Shown: piece by piece, positions 46,201 through 55,409 of the stretch | How positions within the stretch are numbered: position 1 is the stretch's first letter | How the letters are laid out: every line of letters starts with the position of its first letter | DNA from: Orychophragmus violaceus | Lineage: Eukaryota; Streptophyta; Magnoliopsida; Brassicales; Brassicaceae | Assembly (NCBI GenBank): GCA_030180135.1 | Contig: CM058234.1 | Coordinates: 5,267,543-5,331,542, forward strand | Reading direction: 5' to 3' | Length of the DNA stretch: 64,000 nucleotides | The notes under the pieces: generated by a model | The model's database searches: none | What the model was told of the DNA's origin: nothing | Seen by the model: only the letters and a program-made list of their open reading frames with translations | Translations under genes and position numbers: made by a program

Positions 46201-46496
46201 TATGCTCAGCAAATCAAATGGGATTTGAGCTTAGACCCATATGTGTTTGTCCCTCAAATTTTAACAGCACCGACAAATATGATGAAGAAGAACCAGAAAC
46301 CCTAAGAAGCAGTGAATGAATACGGAGAAGAGGATCTACAAATGCAGCAGAACATCGACGGAATCTAAGAAGAGTAACGCCGAATAATCGGAAAAGTTTC
46401 GAATTTCAGAAAACCCACCTGAAGGAGATTGACAACGAGACCAGATATGAAGAAGAGAATGCCCAAAGGCACAATTACAGCCGCAGCCATCACCAT
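43290..46496 (-). CDS. LPAT2: ER 1-acyl-sn-glycerol-3-phosphate acyltransferase 2, 11 exons, 389 residues
   Basis: Exons (high to low): 46496-46419, 45993-45871, 45657-45618, 45535-45462, 45170-45111, 44892-44815, 44671-44513, 44291-44166, 43888-43796, 43698-43612, 43541-43290. All junctions are GT-AG and in frame, and the 389-residue total equals what I recall for Arabidopsis LPAT2 (At3g57650). The enzyme adds a second acyl chain to lysophosphatidate to make phosphatidate, a key step of phospholipid and oil synthesis at the endoplasmic reticulum. Visible motifs are an N-terminal hydrophobic anchor, the acyltransferase box NHRSDIDW in exon 4 (catalytic His and Asp) and FVEGTRFT in exon 7. Exon 11 has C-terminal hydrophobic segments followed by a Ser- and Lys-rich tail ending in EVEKEK. 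Arabidopsis null mutants fail in female gametogenesis (family knowledge). Confidence 0.95.
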
Positions 46497-46694
46497 TGTA
46501 ATGCCTCGAAAGCTAATGCGGGAGGCAAAGATTCAACAACACAGCGAGCAGGAATGATAACCCAAAACACGTTCCGAGATTTACATAAACTGCCCCAGAT
46601 TTCACGACAACTTGCAGAAAGGGGGAAAATTAAATAGCCAACAAGAAAAAAATCGCAAATTTAATGGGAAGCAGATAAAATAAAACTGTGGGAG

Positions 46695-46745
46695 AGATTG
46701 AATCTCAATTATGTTGACAAAAAAAAAAGATTGAATCTCAATTAT
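46695..46745 (+). mobile_element. Micro-insertion with 18-bp direct repeats in the LPAT2 upstream region
   Basis: AGATTGAATCTCAATTAT occurs at 46695-46712 and 46728-46745, identical over 18 bases. The 15-base insert is GTTGAC followed by nine A. It lies about 200 bp upstream of the LPAT2 start codon. Confidence 0.7.
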
Positions 46746-46828
46746 TTTATCGGGCGGTGTTACCGTATTTTTGTTGATTGGATTGATTTTTATACGGAGA
46801 TGATCACGAGGACACTTCGATATTTTCG

Positions 46829-46955
46829 AACACGGAATGGGCGTTTCTCTCGTTATTCCAGTCTAGCCCCTCAATTTATTTTCATACTTCAAAATGTTCC
46901 CTTATCTTATATAATTAAAAGATGGACCACTTTTAAAGTTTCATGAGTTTCCTCC
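46829..46955. repeat. Diverged repeat, second copy at 49219-49346
   Basis: Both copies contain GAACAC.GAATGG.CGTTTCTC, CCCCT.AATTTATTTTCATA, TTCCCTTATCTT and TCTCCATATGT or a close variant. They are diverged but clearly related and in the same order. The nature of the repeat is unknown. Confidence 0.65.
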
Positions 46956-47457
46956 ATATGTTATAGGTTTTTTCGAGTCCATTTATTTTTATAAGAATGT
47001 ACAAGATTTTAATCGATTATTTTTCTTTACAAAATATACTTTTTATTTATTTGTTAATAGTAATTTAGATTTTTAATTATGCAATCTAATTTTAATTATA
47101 ATTATTTAACTCGCATACAAAATGAGTTAATAATTTAGATTTTTAAAAAATGAATTGTGTTATTTGGAAGGAAATATAACGTAAATATTAAGAGATTAAA
47201 ATAATAATTTCGAATTATATGTTTTAATTCGTGTTGTATCATAAGATCATGGTTTGGAAACACACACACACAAATATATATATATATATATATAATATTA
47301 TATATATGAAAACAACCATTGTAAAATTTATGTGATATAAGTTTAATTTTTATTGCATTTATCTAAAATATTATTTTATAAAACAACATATATTTATAAA
47401 AAATGATTATGTTTTTATATTTAATAATTAAATATTTACGAAAGTATAAAAAAATAA

Positions 47458-47491
<34 letters not shown>

Positions 47492-47654
47492 ACACATGTT
47501 GAAGTGGTATATATAATTTGCAAATTTGTTGGAACAACCTGTTAAAAACTACGTTTAAACATAAAGCATAATTTAATGCCTCGAATATTTGAATAGTATA
47601 AATATGGAATAATTTTAATATTTTATTAAGTTTAAAATATATCAACTGAAATTA

Positions 47655-47692
<38 letters not shown>

Positions 47693-48253
47693 TTCATGCG
47701 AAGATTTTTTATAAAAAAATTATAATCGAAATTGGTTAATTTATTTTTCAACCCGTTCAATGATTTAAATATTTTGCAATTTGATGAAAAAATCCGCTAA
47801 AAGTACAATCATAAAAACATCAATCGTAATATATATATATATATATATATATATGAAACAAAAATAAATAAGATATTAAGATATATTATAAATATATTTT
47901 GAATTAAATCATAAATTAGAGAATATTATCTTATATATACAAAAGAGTTGATGTATAAATTATTTAATTATATTTATCAATTGATTTAAATAGTTTGATG
48001 ATTGTATATACATTTGTTTTAATTTTAATTAATTAGAAAAGTGGGACCCATTATATTATGGTTGTTTGGCTACATATTTAGTAATTACATTGTTTGGAAA
48101 CATGGATTATAGATATAATATTATATTCTATAACTACCATTAATGGAATTTAATTAAATCATTAATATGCAATAGCATAAGTTGTAATAAACACATGAAC
48201 TAAAGGTTAGTCTCTAGTACTTTATTTTTTTAATAGTATTGATATTTCATACT

Positions 48254-48390
48254 CTATTATACAATGAAAGTTTAGGTTTTACAAACTGTGTTAACAAAAT
48301 GTTAAGTCAATAAATTTAGTCACATGCCAAAAAAATATAAAAACATAAAAGTATATACAGTCAGTAATTTAACTTTTAAATTTGATAGCA
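48254..48390. repeat. Left copy of a duplicated segment (related copy at about 54910-55085)
   Basis: TTAACAAAATGTTAA, AGTTTGGTCACATGCCAA (or close variants), ACATAAAA and TTTGATAG occur in the same order here and at 54910-55025. The similarity resumes after the MITE, at 49160-49206, and there corresponds to 55035-55085. Confidence 0.7.
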
Positions 48391-49159
48391 TTAGACATGG
48401 ACGAACCCCCTCTTTGGAGTTCTTAATTCATTTTTTATTTTATTTTTTTTGACAGATGAAAAAAAAAAATCAAAAAAAAGGAAGGAACCAATAAGAAGCT
48501 GTCACGTCAGCATAAACAGTTAAGGATCGGTTCTTAACTAAGACCATCTCCAATGTATTTCTCTATTTTTACCTCTAAATAGAGGAACTCTATAATAGAT
48601 GTGAGATTTGCTCCAATGTATTCCTCTATATCTTCATCTAAAAAGGAATATTCTCTCCAATATTCTTTTTTATTTTACTAATAATACTTTTTATTTATAA
48701 AAATTACAATTTAGCCCATTTATTTTATTTTTACAATTATAAAATTATAATATTATTTAAATTATATATTAGTTATTATAATTTATAATTTATAATTTTA
48801 TTAATTTTATATTGTTAGTTATTAAAATATTAATATTTAATTATTTTGATCATAAATAAAAGTATTTAAAAGTTAATGGACTGATTTGTAAATTAAAAAG
48901 TTCCTCTATTATAGAGGAAAAAATAGAGTTCCTCTATATATAGAGGAAAAATAGAGATCTCTATTTTAGAGGTGAAAATAGATGTGGGTTGGAGTAGATT
49001 TGCCTCTAAAATAGAGTTTAGAGGCAAATATAGAGGTGGGTTGGAGATGCCCTAAGGATCGGTTCTTAGGGGAGTTCTTAAAAATAATATTTTTTTAATT
49101 GTTTTACCTAAGAATCCGTGCTAAGAACTCCCCTAAAAACTTCGATGTACATGCTCTTA
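48391..49159. mobile_element. Harbinger/Tourist-type MITE (outer), itself interrupted by another MITE
   Basis: TTA at 48391-48393 and 49157-49159 flank the element. The left end is GACATGGACGAACCCC and the right end in reverse is GAGCATGTACATCGAAG, followed by TTTTTAGGGGAGTTCTTA. The related segment at 55025-55085 lacks the element and shows a single TTA at the matching place (GATAGTG-TTA-GAATCAAAA). It therefore acts as an empty site that confirms the borders. Confidence 0.8.
48539..49055. mobile_element. Inner MITE with TAA duplication, nested in the outer MITE
   Basis: TAA at 48539-48541 and 49053-49055 flank a 511-bp body. The ends are GACCATCTCCAATG and, in reverse, GGGCATCTCCAACCC, followed on both sides by words like CCTCTATTTTT and CTCTATA. 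It is AT-rich inside and non-coding. The host MITE reads GTTAAGGATCGG on one side and CCTAAGGATCGG on the other, so a slightly different border cannot be excluded. Confidence 0.7.
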
Positions 49160-49218
49160 GAACTAGAATAGCAATAAAACGTTTGAAATTCGAAAACCGG
49201 ATAGACTAAGTTTAGATC

Positions 49219-49346
49219 GAACACTGAATGGACGTTTCTCTCCTTATCTCAATCAAGCCCCTTAATTTATTTTCATAAACATTCCCTTATCTTTTATAAT
49301 CAAACATATAAATCAGTTTTAAAAAGTTTTTTGAATTTTCTCCATA
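49219..49346. repeat. Diverged repeat, second copy of 46829-46955
   Basis: See the partner at 46829. The copy ends precisely where the left LTR of the next copia element begins. Confidence 0.65.
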
Positions 49347-50266
49347 TGTGAGTTGATTTATGGGTCAAACATAAAAGGTTTTGGACTGGGCTGAGGAAAT
49401 GGTTATGACCCATTCTGAGTATAAATTCGAGTAAAGGCTTTCACAGTAAAACGAGCAACTTGAAGTCGTTTTATGGATAACGTCATTGTGCAGAAGAATC
49501 TTATCGTTAAAGTTTGTTATGAGGAGAGTAACAGAGCATGTGGGACGTTGCTGAGATGTACTTGCACGGGAAAACAAAGGACATTAAAGGAGAAGAGGTT
49601 GTAACAAGAAAGTTGTGACACACAAAAGGAAATAGCTACAGAGAGAATAGGGTTTTAGAGCGAAGTTCATCTCCTACCTTCGTCTCTGTTCTTTACCCTG
49701 TACATTCTCTGAAAACTCTCAGTTATAGTTGTGCACCTTGTACCTCTTGTTATTCTCTTTAATGAAATCCTAGAGAGCTGGTTTAAGCTCTCCAAGACGT
49801 ACCTTGGTCACGTTGACCTTGGGAACTTGTACATCGTATGTTCTTCCTTCTTTTTTGATAAACTCTGCAAATACTAAACACAAACAAATAACCATTAAAC
49901 GTATTATTTGGATAGTAATCTGATGAGTTAAATATCTTATAAGTGGTATCAGAGCCTCGTTAGAGGCATCGTTCAAGGGTATTGATTCTGGGTTTCAGAT
50001 TTTTTTTTTCTCTTTAGGATATCCATTTGTGCTAAGGAAGACGTTGTCTCAACAGATAATGGATCCTATATGGTTTGTGAGTACATGATACGCAAAGATT
50101 TCCTTATCACAAATATATCGGTTTTCTGGTATTCTATTTGTTCTGGGTTTTCTCTGATCTAGTTTTTTGGTGGAGTTTTGTTCTGGGTTATTTGGGGTTG
50201 CTCTAAGATCTCGACAGTTTGAGGAACAATTTATTGGTATTCTGAATATCTGGTTCAGCAGTCTGG

Positions 50267-51883
50267 ATGGAGCCTACAAAAGGAAAATGGGAGGTAGAAA
50301 TGTTTGACGGTGAAGGAGATTTCTCCATATGAAAGCATATAATCTTGGCTCAGCTTGAGATCCTCGGTCTAGACTCGGTCTTGAATGTAAGCGGTGAGGA
50401 TTCATCAGGTTCAAAGGATAGAGGCGTTGAAACACCTGATCCTAACAGGTTAGAAAGGGACATAAGGGTAAGAAATCTATTAAGCATGAGTATTACTGAT
50501 ATGGTTCTGAGAAAGATAAAGCTCAATCTCAAAAATGCTCAGAGTATATGGGATGCTTTAGAGTCCCAGTATCAGGACAAGTCTCTACCAAATAGATTTT
50601 ACCTTAAGCAGAGATTTTACAGCTTCAAGATGGAAGAGGGTAAAAATCTGGACAAGAATCAAGATGTATTCAACAAACTAATCTCAGATTTGGGAAGTCT
50701 AGATGTTGAGATAAGCGACGAGGATCAAGCTGTGATATTGCTTAACAGCTTACCATCACAATTTTCTCAACTCGTCCACACTCTTAAGTATAGGGATGGA
50801 AAGGAAACTATAACTCTGAAGGAAGTAACTACATCAGCTTATTCCTTGGAGACTGAGCTGAACAGAATGGGAATTATCTGTCTAAGAGTCCAAATGATGG
50901 TTTATTCATTCAGTCAAGGCCCTCAGCAGAGAACAAACCCACCAACAAGGGAAAGCAGTTTGATAAAGGGAAAGCTAAAGCAAATGTGAAAAGAGTTTGT
51001 TGGGTTTGTGGAGCTGGAGGGCATTTCAAAAAGGAATGTCCAAAAAAGGTCAATCTAGTAATGCAAGAGCTAATATTGGACAAATCTTGGATGATGAACC
51101 CCTGGTATTGACTGCCTATGCATCTAGTCTCAAAGATGGATGGGTGTTGGATTCTAGTTGCTCATATCATTTAATCTATAGGAAGGATCTCTTATTTGAT
51201 GTTCAGGAGATTGATGGAGGAAAGATCTTTATGGGTAATGATACTCACTGCTTGATCACAATTATAGGAAGTCTTAATATATTTAATCACCACAACAAAC
51301 AGTGGTGTTAACTAAGGTTTGATACGCTGCTACTGCTACAAGAAATTTGATCTCGTTGGGACAACTGGAATCTCAAGGTTGTTGGTTTTAGTCAAAGAAT
51401 TTCAGACTTTAGGTCTTTCTTGAGAATCAGGAGGATATTGCAGGAGACTATCGAGACACTCTCTATATACTTGAGGGCAAGCCAGTGATGCTTCAAGCTA
51501 ATGCAGGGATAAAAGCAACTGATAAGACTATGCTATGGCACAGTAGGCTGGGACATATGAGTTCTAAAGGGTTACAACTTCTGGCAAAGAAAGAGTTAAT
51601 CAGCACCGAAGAGATTAAAGAACTCAGCCAGTGTGAATTTTGTGTACTAGGAAAGTTTCACATGTTGCATACTTCAAAAGAACCTCTTCAATATGTTCAT
51701 TCAGACCTTTGGAGGTCACCACATGTCACTCTCAGTTTGTCAAAATGCCAGTACTATGTTTCATTTGTTGACGACTTCTCCAGAAAGGTGTGGGTTTATT
51801 TTTTGAAGACTAAAGACGAGACCTTCGGAAAATTCATTGAATGGAAGGCGCTTGTAGAGAATCAAAAGGGGCTAAAGCTTTAA
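50267..51883 (+). pseudogene. Copia gag/protease/integrase 5' remnant
   Basis: Translation could start at 50267 but meets a TGA at 50330, where relatives have a Trp codon. The frame then stays open from about 50345 with a Gag core of the Tnt1/Tork style (LERDIRVRNLLSMSITDMVL, NSLPSQFSQLVHTLK). A frameshift near 50.87 kb moves the zinc knuckle CWVCGAGGHFKKEC (about 51000) into another frame. The protease motif is damaged, with DSS instead of DSG in VLDSSCSYHL. The pre-integrase MLWHSRLGHMSSKG and the integrase start FVDDFSRKVWVYF are still seen before the reading frame breaks off near 51883. Confidence 0.85.
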
Positions 51884-52080
51884 GAACTGGTAATGGGATA
51901 AAATATTGCACATGTTGTTGGTCTTGTTAGTCGTTTCATGACCAAGCCTAACAAGGAACACTGGGATGATGTTAAATGGGTCTTGCGGTATCTAAAAGCA
52001 AGTTCAGGATGCAAGCTCACATTCACTAAATCAGCAGAATCAGACATCAAAGGTTATTGTGATAATGATTATGCGAGTGA

Positions 52081-53734
52081 CCTTGTGATGTAAGATCGGG
52101 ACCGATCTCACAAGGATATATGTAGATCTAAGAAGTTGGACTAAGGTCACTCTCTTCTAAGACAAAAGATGGTCGTTGATGGCTTGATGGTTCTGTTCAA
52201 TTGGAATAAGATATCTCCTTGAATAGAAAGTGGATGGAGATGGAATAGATGATGGATCGAAAAACGCCACTCAAAGGTGTGAAAGCCCTTGTGATAAGCT
52301 CAAGAATCTAAACCTTAGTGAATCCACACATAAGACATAGATTCATAATGTTTTCTAAGAAGGGGAATCCGCACAATTTAGAGAAACAAAGAACAAAGCA
52401 TAAAAGCTTTAGAAGAGAGAACTCTTTTATTTTCCAAAAATTTATATATTATTTACAATAGAACAATTGAGCTTTTTATAGCTCTTACAAGATGATTTTT
52501 ACAATAAAATACATTAAAATAAATGATTTACATTTATACAAATAGAGGAAAATTAGCTAAATTCAAATATTAGTTTTCTTGCAATCAATTTAGCTACTGC
52601 CATTGAATGAGAATCCTTGAATGTTTTATGAAGTAATGAGGCTGAGATTTTCATAATAAACACATGTATTGAAGACCTTGATATTGCATCATTCTCCCAC
52701 TCTTCAAATGGTTTTGTCCTCAAAACTAAAACCAAATATTACATTTTTTTAAAAAAAATTTGAAAAATCTGAAAACAAAAACAAATGGGGAACCTTTTTT
52801 TAATTTCGTTTAATGAAAGAAATAAAACAAGATTTTTTTCTTTTATGGTTATTTTAGAAGTAGTATAATCAAAGAACAAGAAAAAACAAAACATTTTTTT
52901 TTGAAAAAATCTGAAAATAAAAACAGAAACAAATGGAGAACTTTTTTTTTTTAATTTTGTTTAATGAAAGAAACAAAACAAAAATTTTTTTTTCTTTTAT
53001 TGTTACTTTGTAAGTAAATAGAATCAAAGAATAAAAAAAACATTTTTTTGTTTTAAAATGTAATGACAAAAAACAGAAAATCAAAACGATAGATGATATG
53101 AGCGTTTAAGCTATGATACCAAATTATGTAAGATCGGGACCGATCTCACAAGGATAGATGTGGATCTAAGAAGTTGGACTAAGGTCACTCTCTTATAAGA
53201 CAAAAGATGGTCGTTGATGGCTTGATGGTTCTATTCAATTGGATTAAGGTCTCTGCTTGAATAGAAAGTGGATGGAGATGGAATAGATGATGGATCGAAG
53301 AACGCCACTCAAAGGTGTGAAAGCCTTTGTGATAAGCTCAAAAATCTAAACCTTAGTGAATCCACACATAAGACATAGATTCATAATGTTTTCTAAGAAG
53401 GGGAATCCGCACAATTTAGAGAAACAAAGAACAAAGCATAAAAGCTTTAGAAGAGAGAACTCTTTTATTTTCTAAAAATTTATATATTATTTACAATAGA
53501 ACAGTTGAGCTTTTTATAGCTCTTACAAGATGATTTTTACAATAAAATAAAATAAAAGAAATGATTTACATTTATACAAAAAGAGGAAAACTAGCTAAAT
53601 TCAAATATTAGTCTTCTTGCCACCAATTTAACCATTGTCATTGAATGAGAATCCTTGAATATTTTATGAAGTAATGAGGCTGAGATTCTCATAATAAACA
53701 CATGTATTGAAGACCTTGATATTGCATCACCTTG
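52081..53734 (-). mobile_element. Small non-coding LTR retroelement (TRIM/LARD-like), nested
   Basis: The LTRs are at 52086-52691 and 53124-53729 (606 bp each, a few percent different). They start TGATGTAAGATC or TTATGTAAGATC and end GCATCA. The target duplication CCTTG lies at 52081-52085 and 53730-53734. The element reads on the minus strand: the primer-binding site TGGTATCATAGC in reverse lies at 53110-53121, next to the right-hand LTR. A purine tract (GAAGAGTGGGAGAA in reverse) lies next to the left-hand LTR. The interior is only 432 bp, made of T- and A-rich duplicated blocks with no coding sequence. It must borrow proteins from another element. Confidence 0.88.
52740..53085. repeat. Duplicated A/T-rich blocks inside the small LTR element
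   Basis: Two blocks of about 130-140 bp are imperfect copies of one another. Each contains TCTGAAAA.AAAAACA, AAATGG.GAAC, TTTGTTTAATGAAAGAAA (or variants) and a TTTCTTTTAT.GTTA motif. They fill most of the interior between the two LTRs. Confidence 0.7.
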
Positions 53735-54870
53735 ATCGTAGAAGATCGATTATGGGGTATATGTTTCAGGTAGGCGGTAATACGGTGAGTTGGTGCTCCG
53801 GCCTACAACATATAGTTGCACTATCAACAACTGAAGCCGAATTCGTGGCTCTTGCAGAAGCGACAAAGGAAGCACTTTGGTTAAAAAGGGATTACATGTG
53901 AGCTTGGTTTTTCTCAGAAGTATGTCGAGATCTTTTGTGATTCACATAGCGCAATCTGTCTTGCAAAGACTAGCGTCTTCCATGAAAGGACGAAGCATAT
54001 CCAGACGCGTTATTACTTCATCAGAGATGTCATAAATGATGGCGATCTGACCGTTACGAAAATTGACACCAAGGTCAATCCATCGGATATTCTCACGAAA
54101 GCAGTTCTGATTGCTAAGTTTGAAGCTGGGAGAAGCCAGTTGAAAGTAATCAGAGACTGAATCTAGCTCGGATTTGAGCTATGATTTCCGACAGGGTCAA
54201 TTGTTGGAGGAAGAAGAAAGATTTGGTCAAGATTCTTTCGGGAAATTGTCTGAAGGAAAAAATCAAAGTGGAGAATGTGAGTTGATTTTTGGGTCAGACA
54301 TAAAGGGTTTTGGACTAGGCCGAGGAAATGGTTATGGCCCATTCAGAGTATAAACCCGAGTAAAGGCTTTCACAGTAAACGAGCAGCTTGAAGTCGTTTT
54401 ATGGATAACGTCATTGTGCAGGAGAATCTTCCCGTTAAGGTTTGTTATGAGGAGAGTAACAGAGCATGTGGGACGTTGATGAGTTGTACATGCACGGGGA
54501 AACAAAGGACGTTAAAGGAGAAGAGGTTGTAACAAGAAAGGTGTGACACACATAAGGAAATAGCTAGAGAGAGAATGTGGTTTTAAAGCGAAGTTCATCT
54601 CCTACCTTCGTCTCTGTTTTTTACCATGTACATTCTCTGAAAACTCTCAGCTATAGTTGTGCACTTTTTACCTCTTGTTATTCTCCTTAATGAAAGCCTA
54701 GAGAGCTAGTTTAAGCTCTCTAAAACGTACTTTGGTCATATTGATCTTGAGAACTTGTACATCGTGTGTTCTTCCTTCTTTCTTTGATAAACTCTGCAAA
54801 TACTAAACACAAACAAATAACCATTAGATGTATTATATGGATAGTAATCTGATGAGTTAAATATCTTACA

Positions 54871-55409
54871 GAGTTGATCACTTCTTTTTTCTATCCTTAT
54901 AAGAATGTAAATATCAGATTTAAGTTTTACAAGTTCTGTTAACAAAATGTTAAATCTACAAGTTTGGTCACATGCCAATACATAAAAACATGAAAATAAA
55001 TACAATCAATAATTTGATCAGTTTGATAGTGTTAGAATCAAAACACGATAAAAACACTTGAAATCCGAAGACCAGACAGTCCAATCAATAGACAAACACG
55101 AAACAGGCTGAAGGTTTAGGAAGTTAGTTTCATCTAGTAACCTTAGGAAGTTACTAAGGTCTAGGAAGATCTTTGGAGTTCACTTCTTTGTGGATTTCAT
55201 TTATTTTCAGATCCACGCGTGAAAAAACTTTCTCTCTAGTTTCTCCTCTTTCGAGCTCGTGTTCTGGAGGTCTTCTCCGGTTTCCGGCGTTCCCCGCCGG
55301 ACCGTGAGAAGACCTCTGCGATAGTTAAGCTTTATGGTCTTCAATGACGGGTGAATACTCGCCGGAGGTGATGGATGCACCCTCTTCCTCTCCGCGGCGC
55401 TGAGGTGTG
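54871..55409. other. Spacer: right copy of the duplicated segment and the start of a GC-richer segment
   Basis: The stretch 54910-55085 is related to 48254-48390 plus 49160-49206. From about 55205 the sequence becomes GC-richer and pyrimidine-rich (TTTCTCTCTAGTTTCTCC, then CCGGCG-type words) up to the copia insertion at 55410. The same unit appears to continue at 61020. Confidence 0.55.

Larger units (their letters stand above)
46497..48253. other. LPAT2 upstream region and AT-rich spacer with TA microsatellites
   Basis: The first roughly 180 bp upstream of LPAT2 contain its leader and promoter. TA runs follow at about 47273-47294 (after a short CA run), 47459-47488, 47660-47689 and 47829-47854. 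No coding region is supported. Confidence 0.6.
51884..54165 (+). pseudogene. Copia RNase H remnant, split by the nested LTR element
   Basis: The left piece (51900-52085) encodes VVGLVSRFMTKPNKEHWDDV and YCDNDYASDL. The right piece (53730-54160) resumes with DRRRSIMGYMF and STTEAEFVALAEATKEALWL and ends near AGRSQLKVIRD. Joining across the CCTTG duplication restores the family order. The region from integrase residue about 150 to the end of reverse transcriptase is missing, so a large internal deletion preceded or accompanied the nested insertion. Confidence 0.8.
49347..54870 (+). mobile_element. Decayed Ty1/copia element with 595-bp LTRs and a nested LTR element
   Basis: The LTRs are at 49347-49941 and 54276-54870. 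The left starts TGTGAGTTGATTT and ends CTTATA; the right ends CTTACA. They are clearly diverged (many scattered substitutions). The primer-binding site TGGTATCAGAGC is at 49944-49955. The purine tract AAGTGGAGAA precedes the right LTR. The flanks CCATA (49342-49346) and GAGTT (54871-54875) do not match, so no target duplication remains. Most of integrase and reverse transcriptase is deleted. A 1.64-kb LTR element sits in the RNase H region. Confidence 0.85.
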
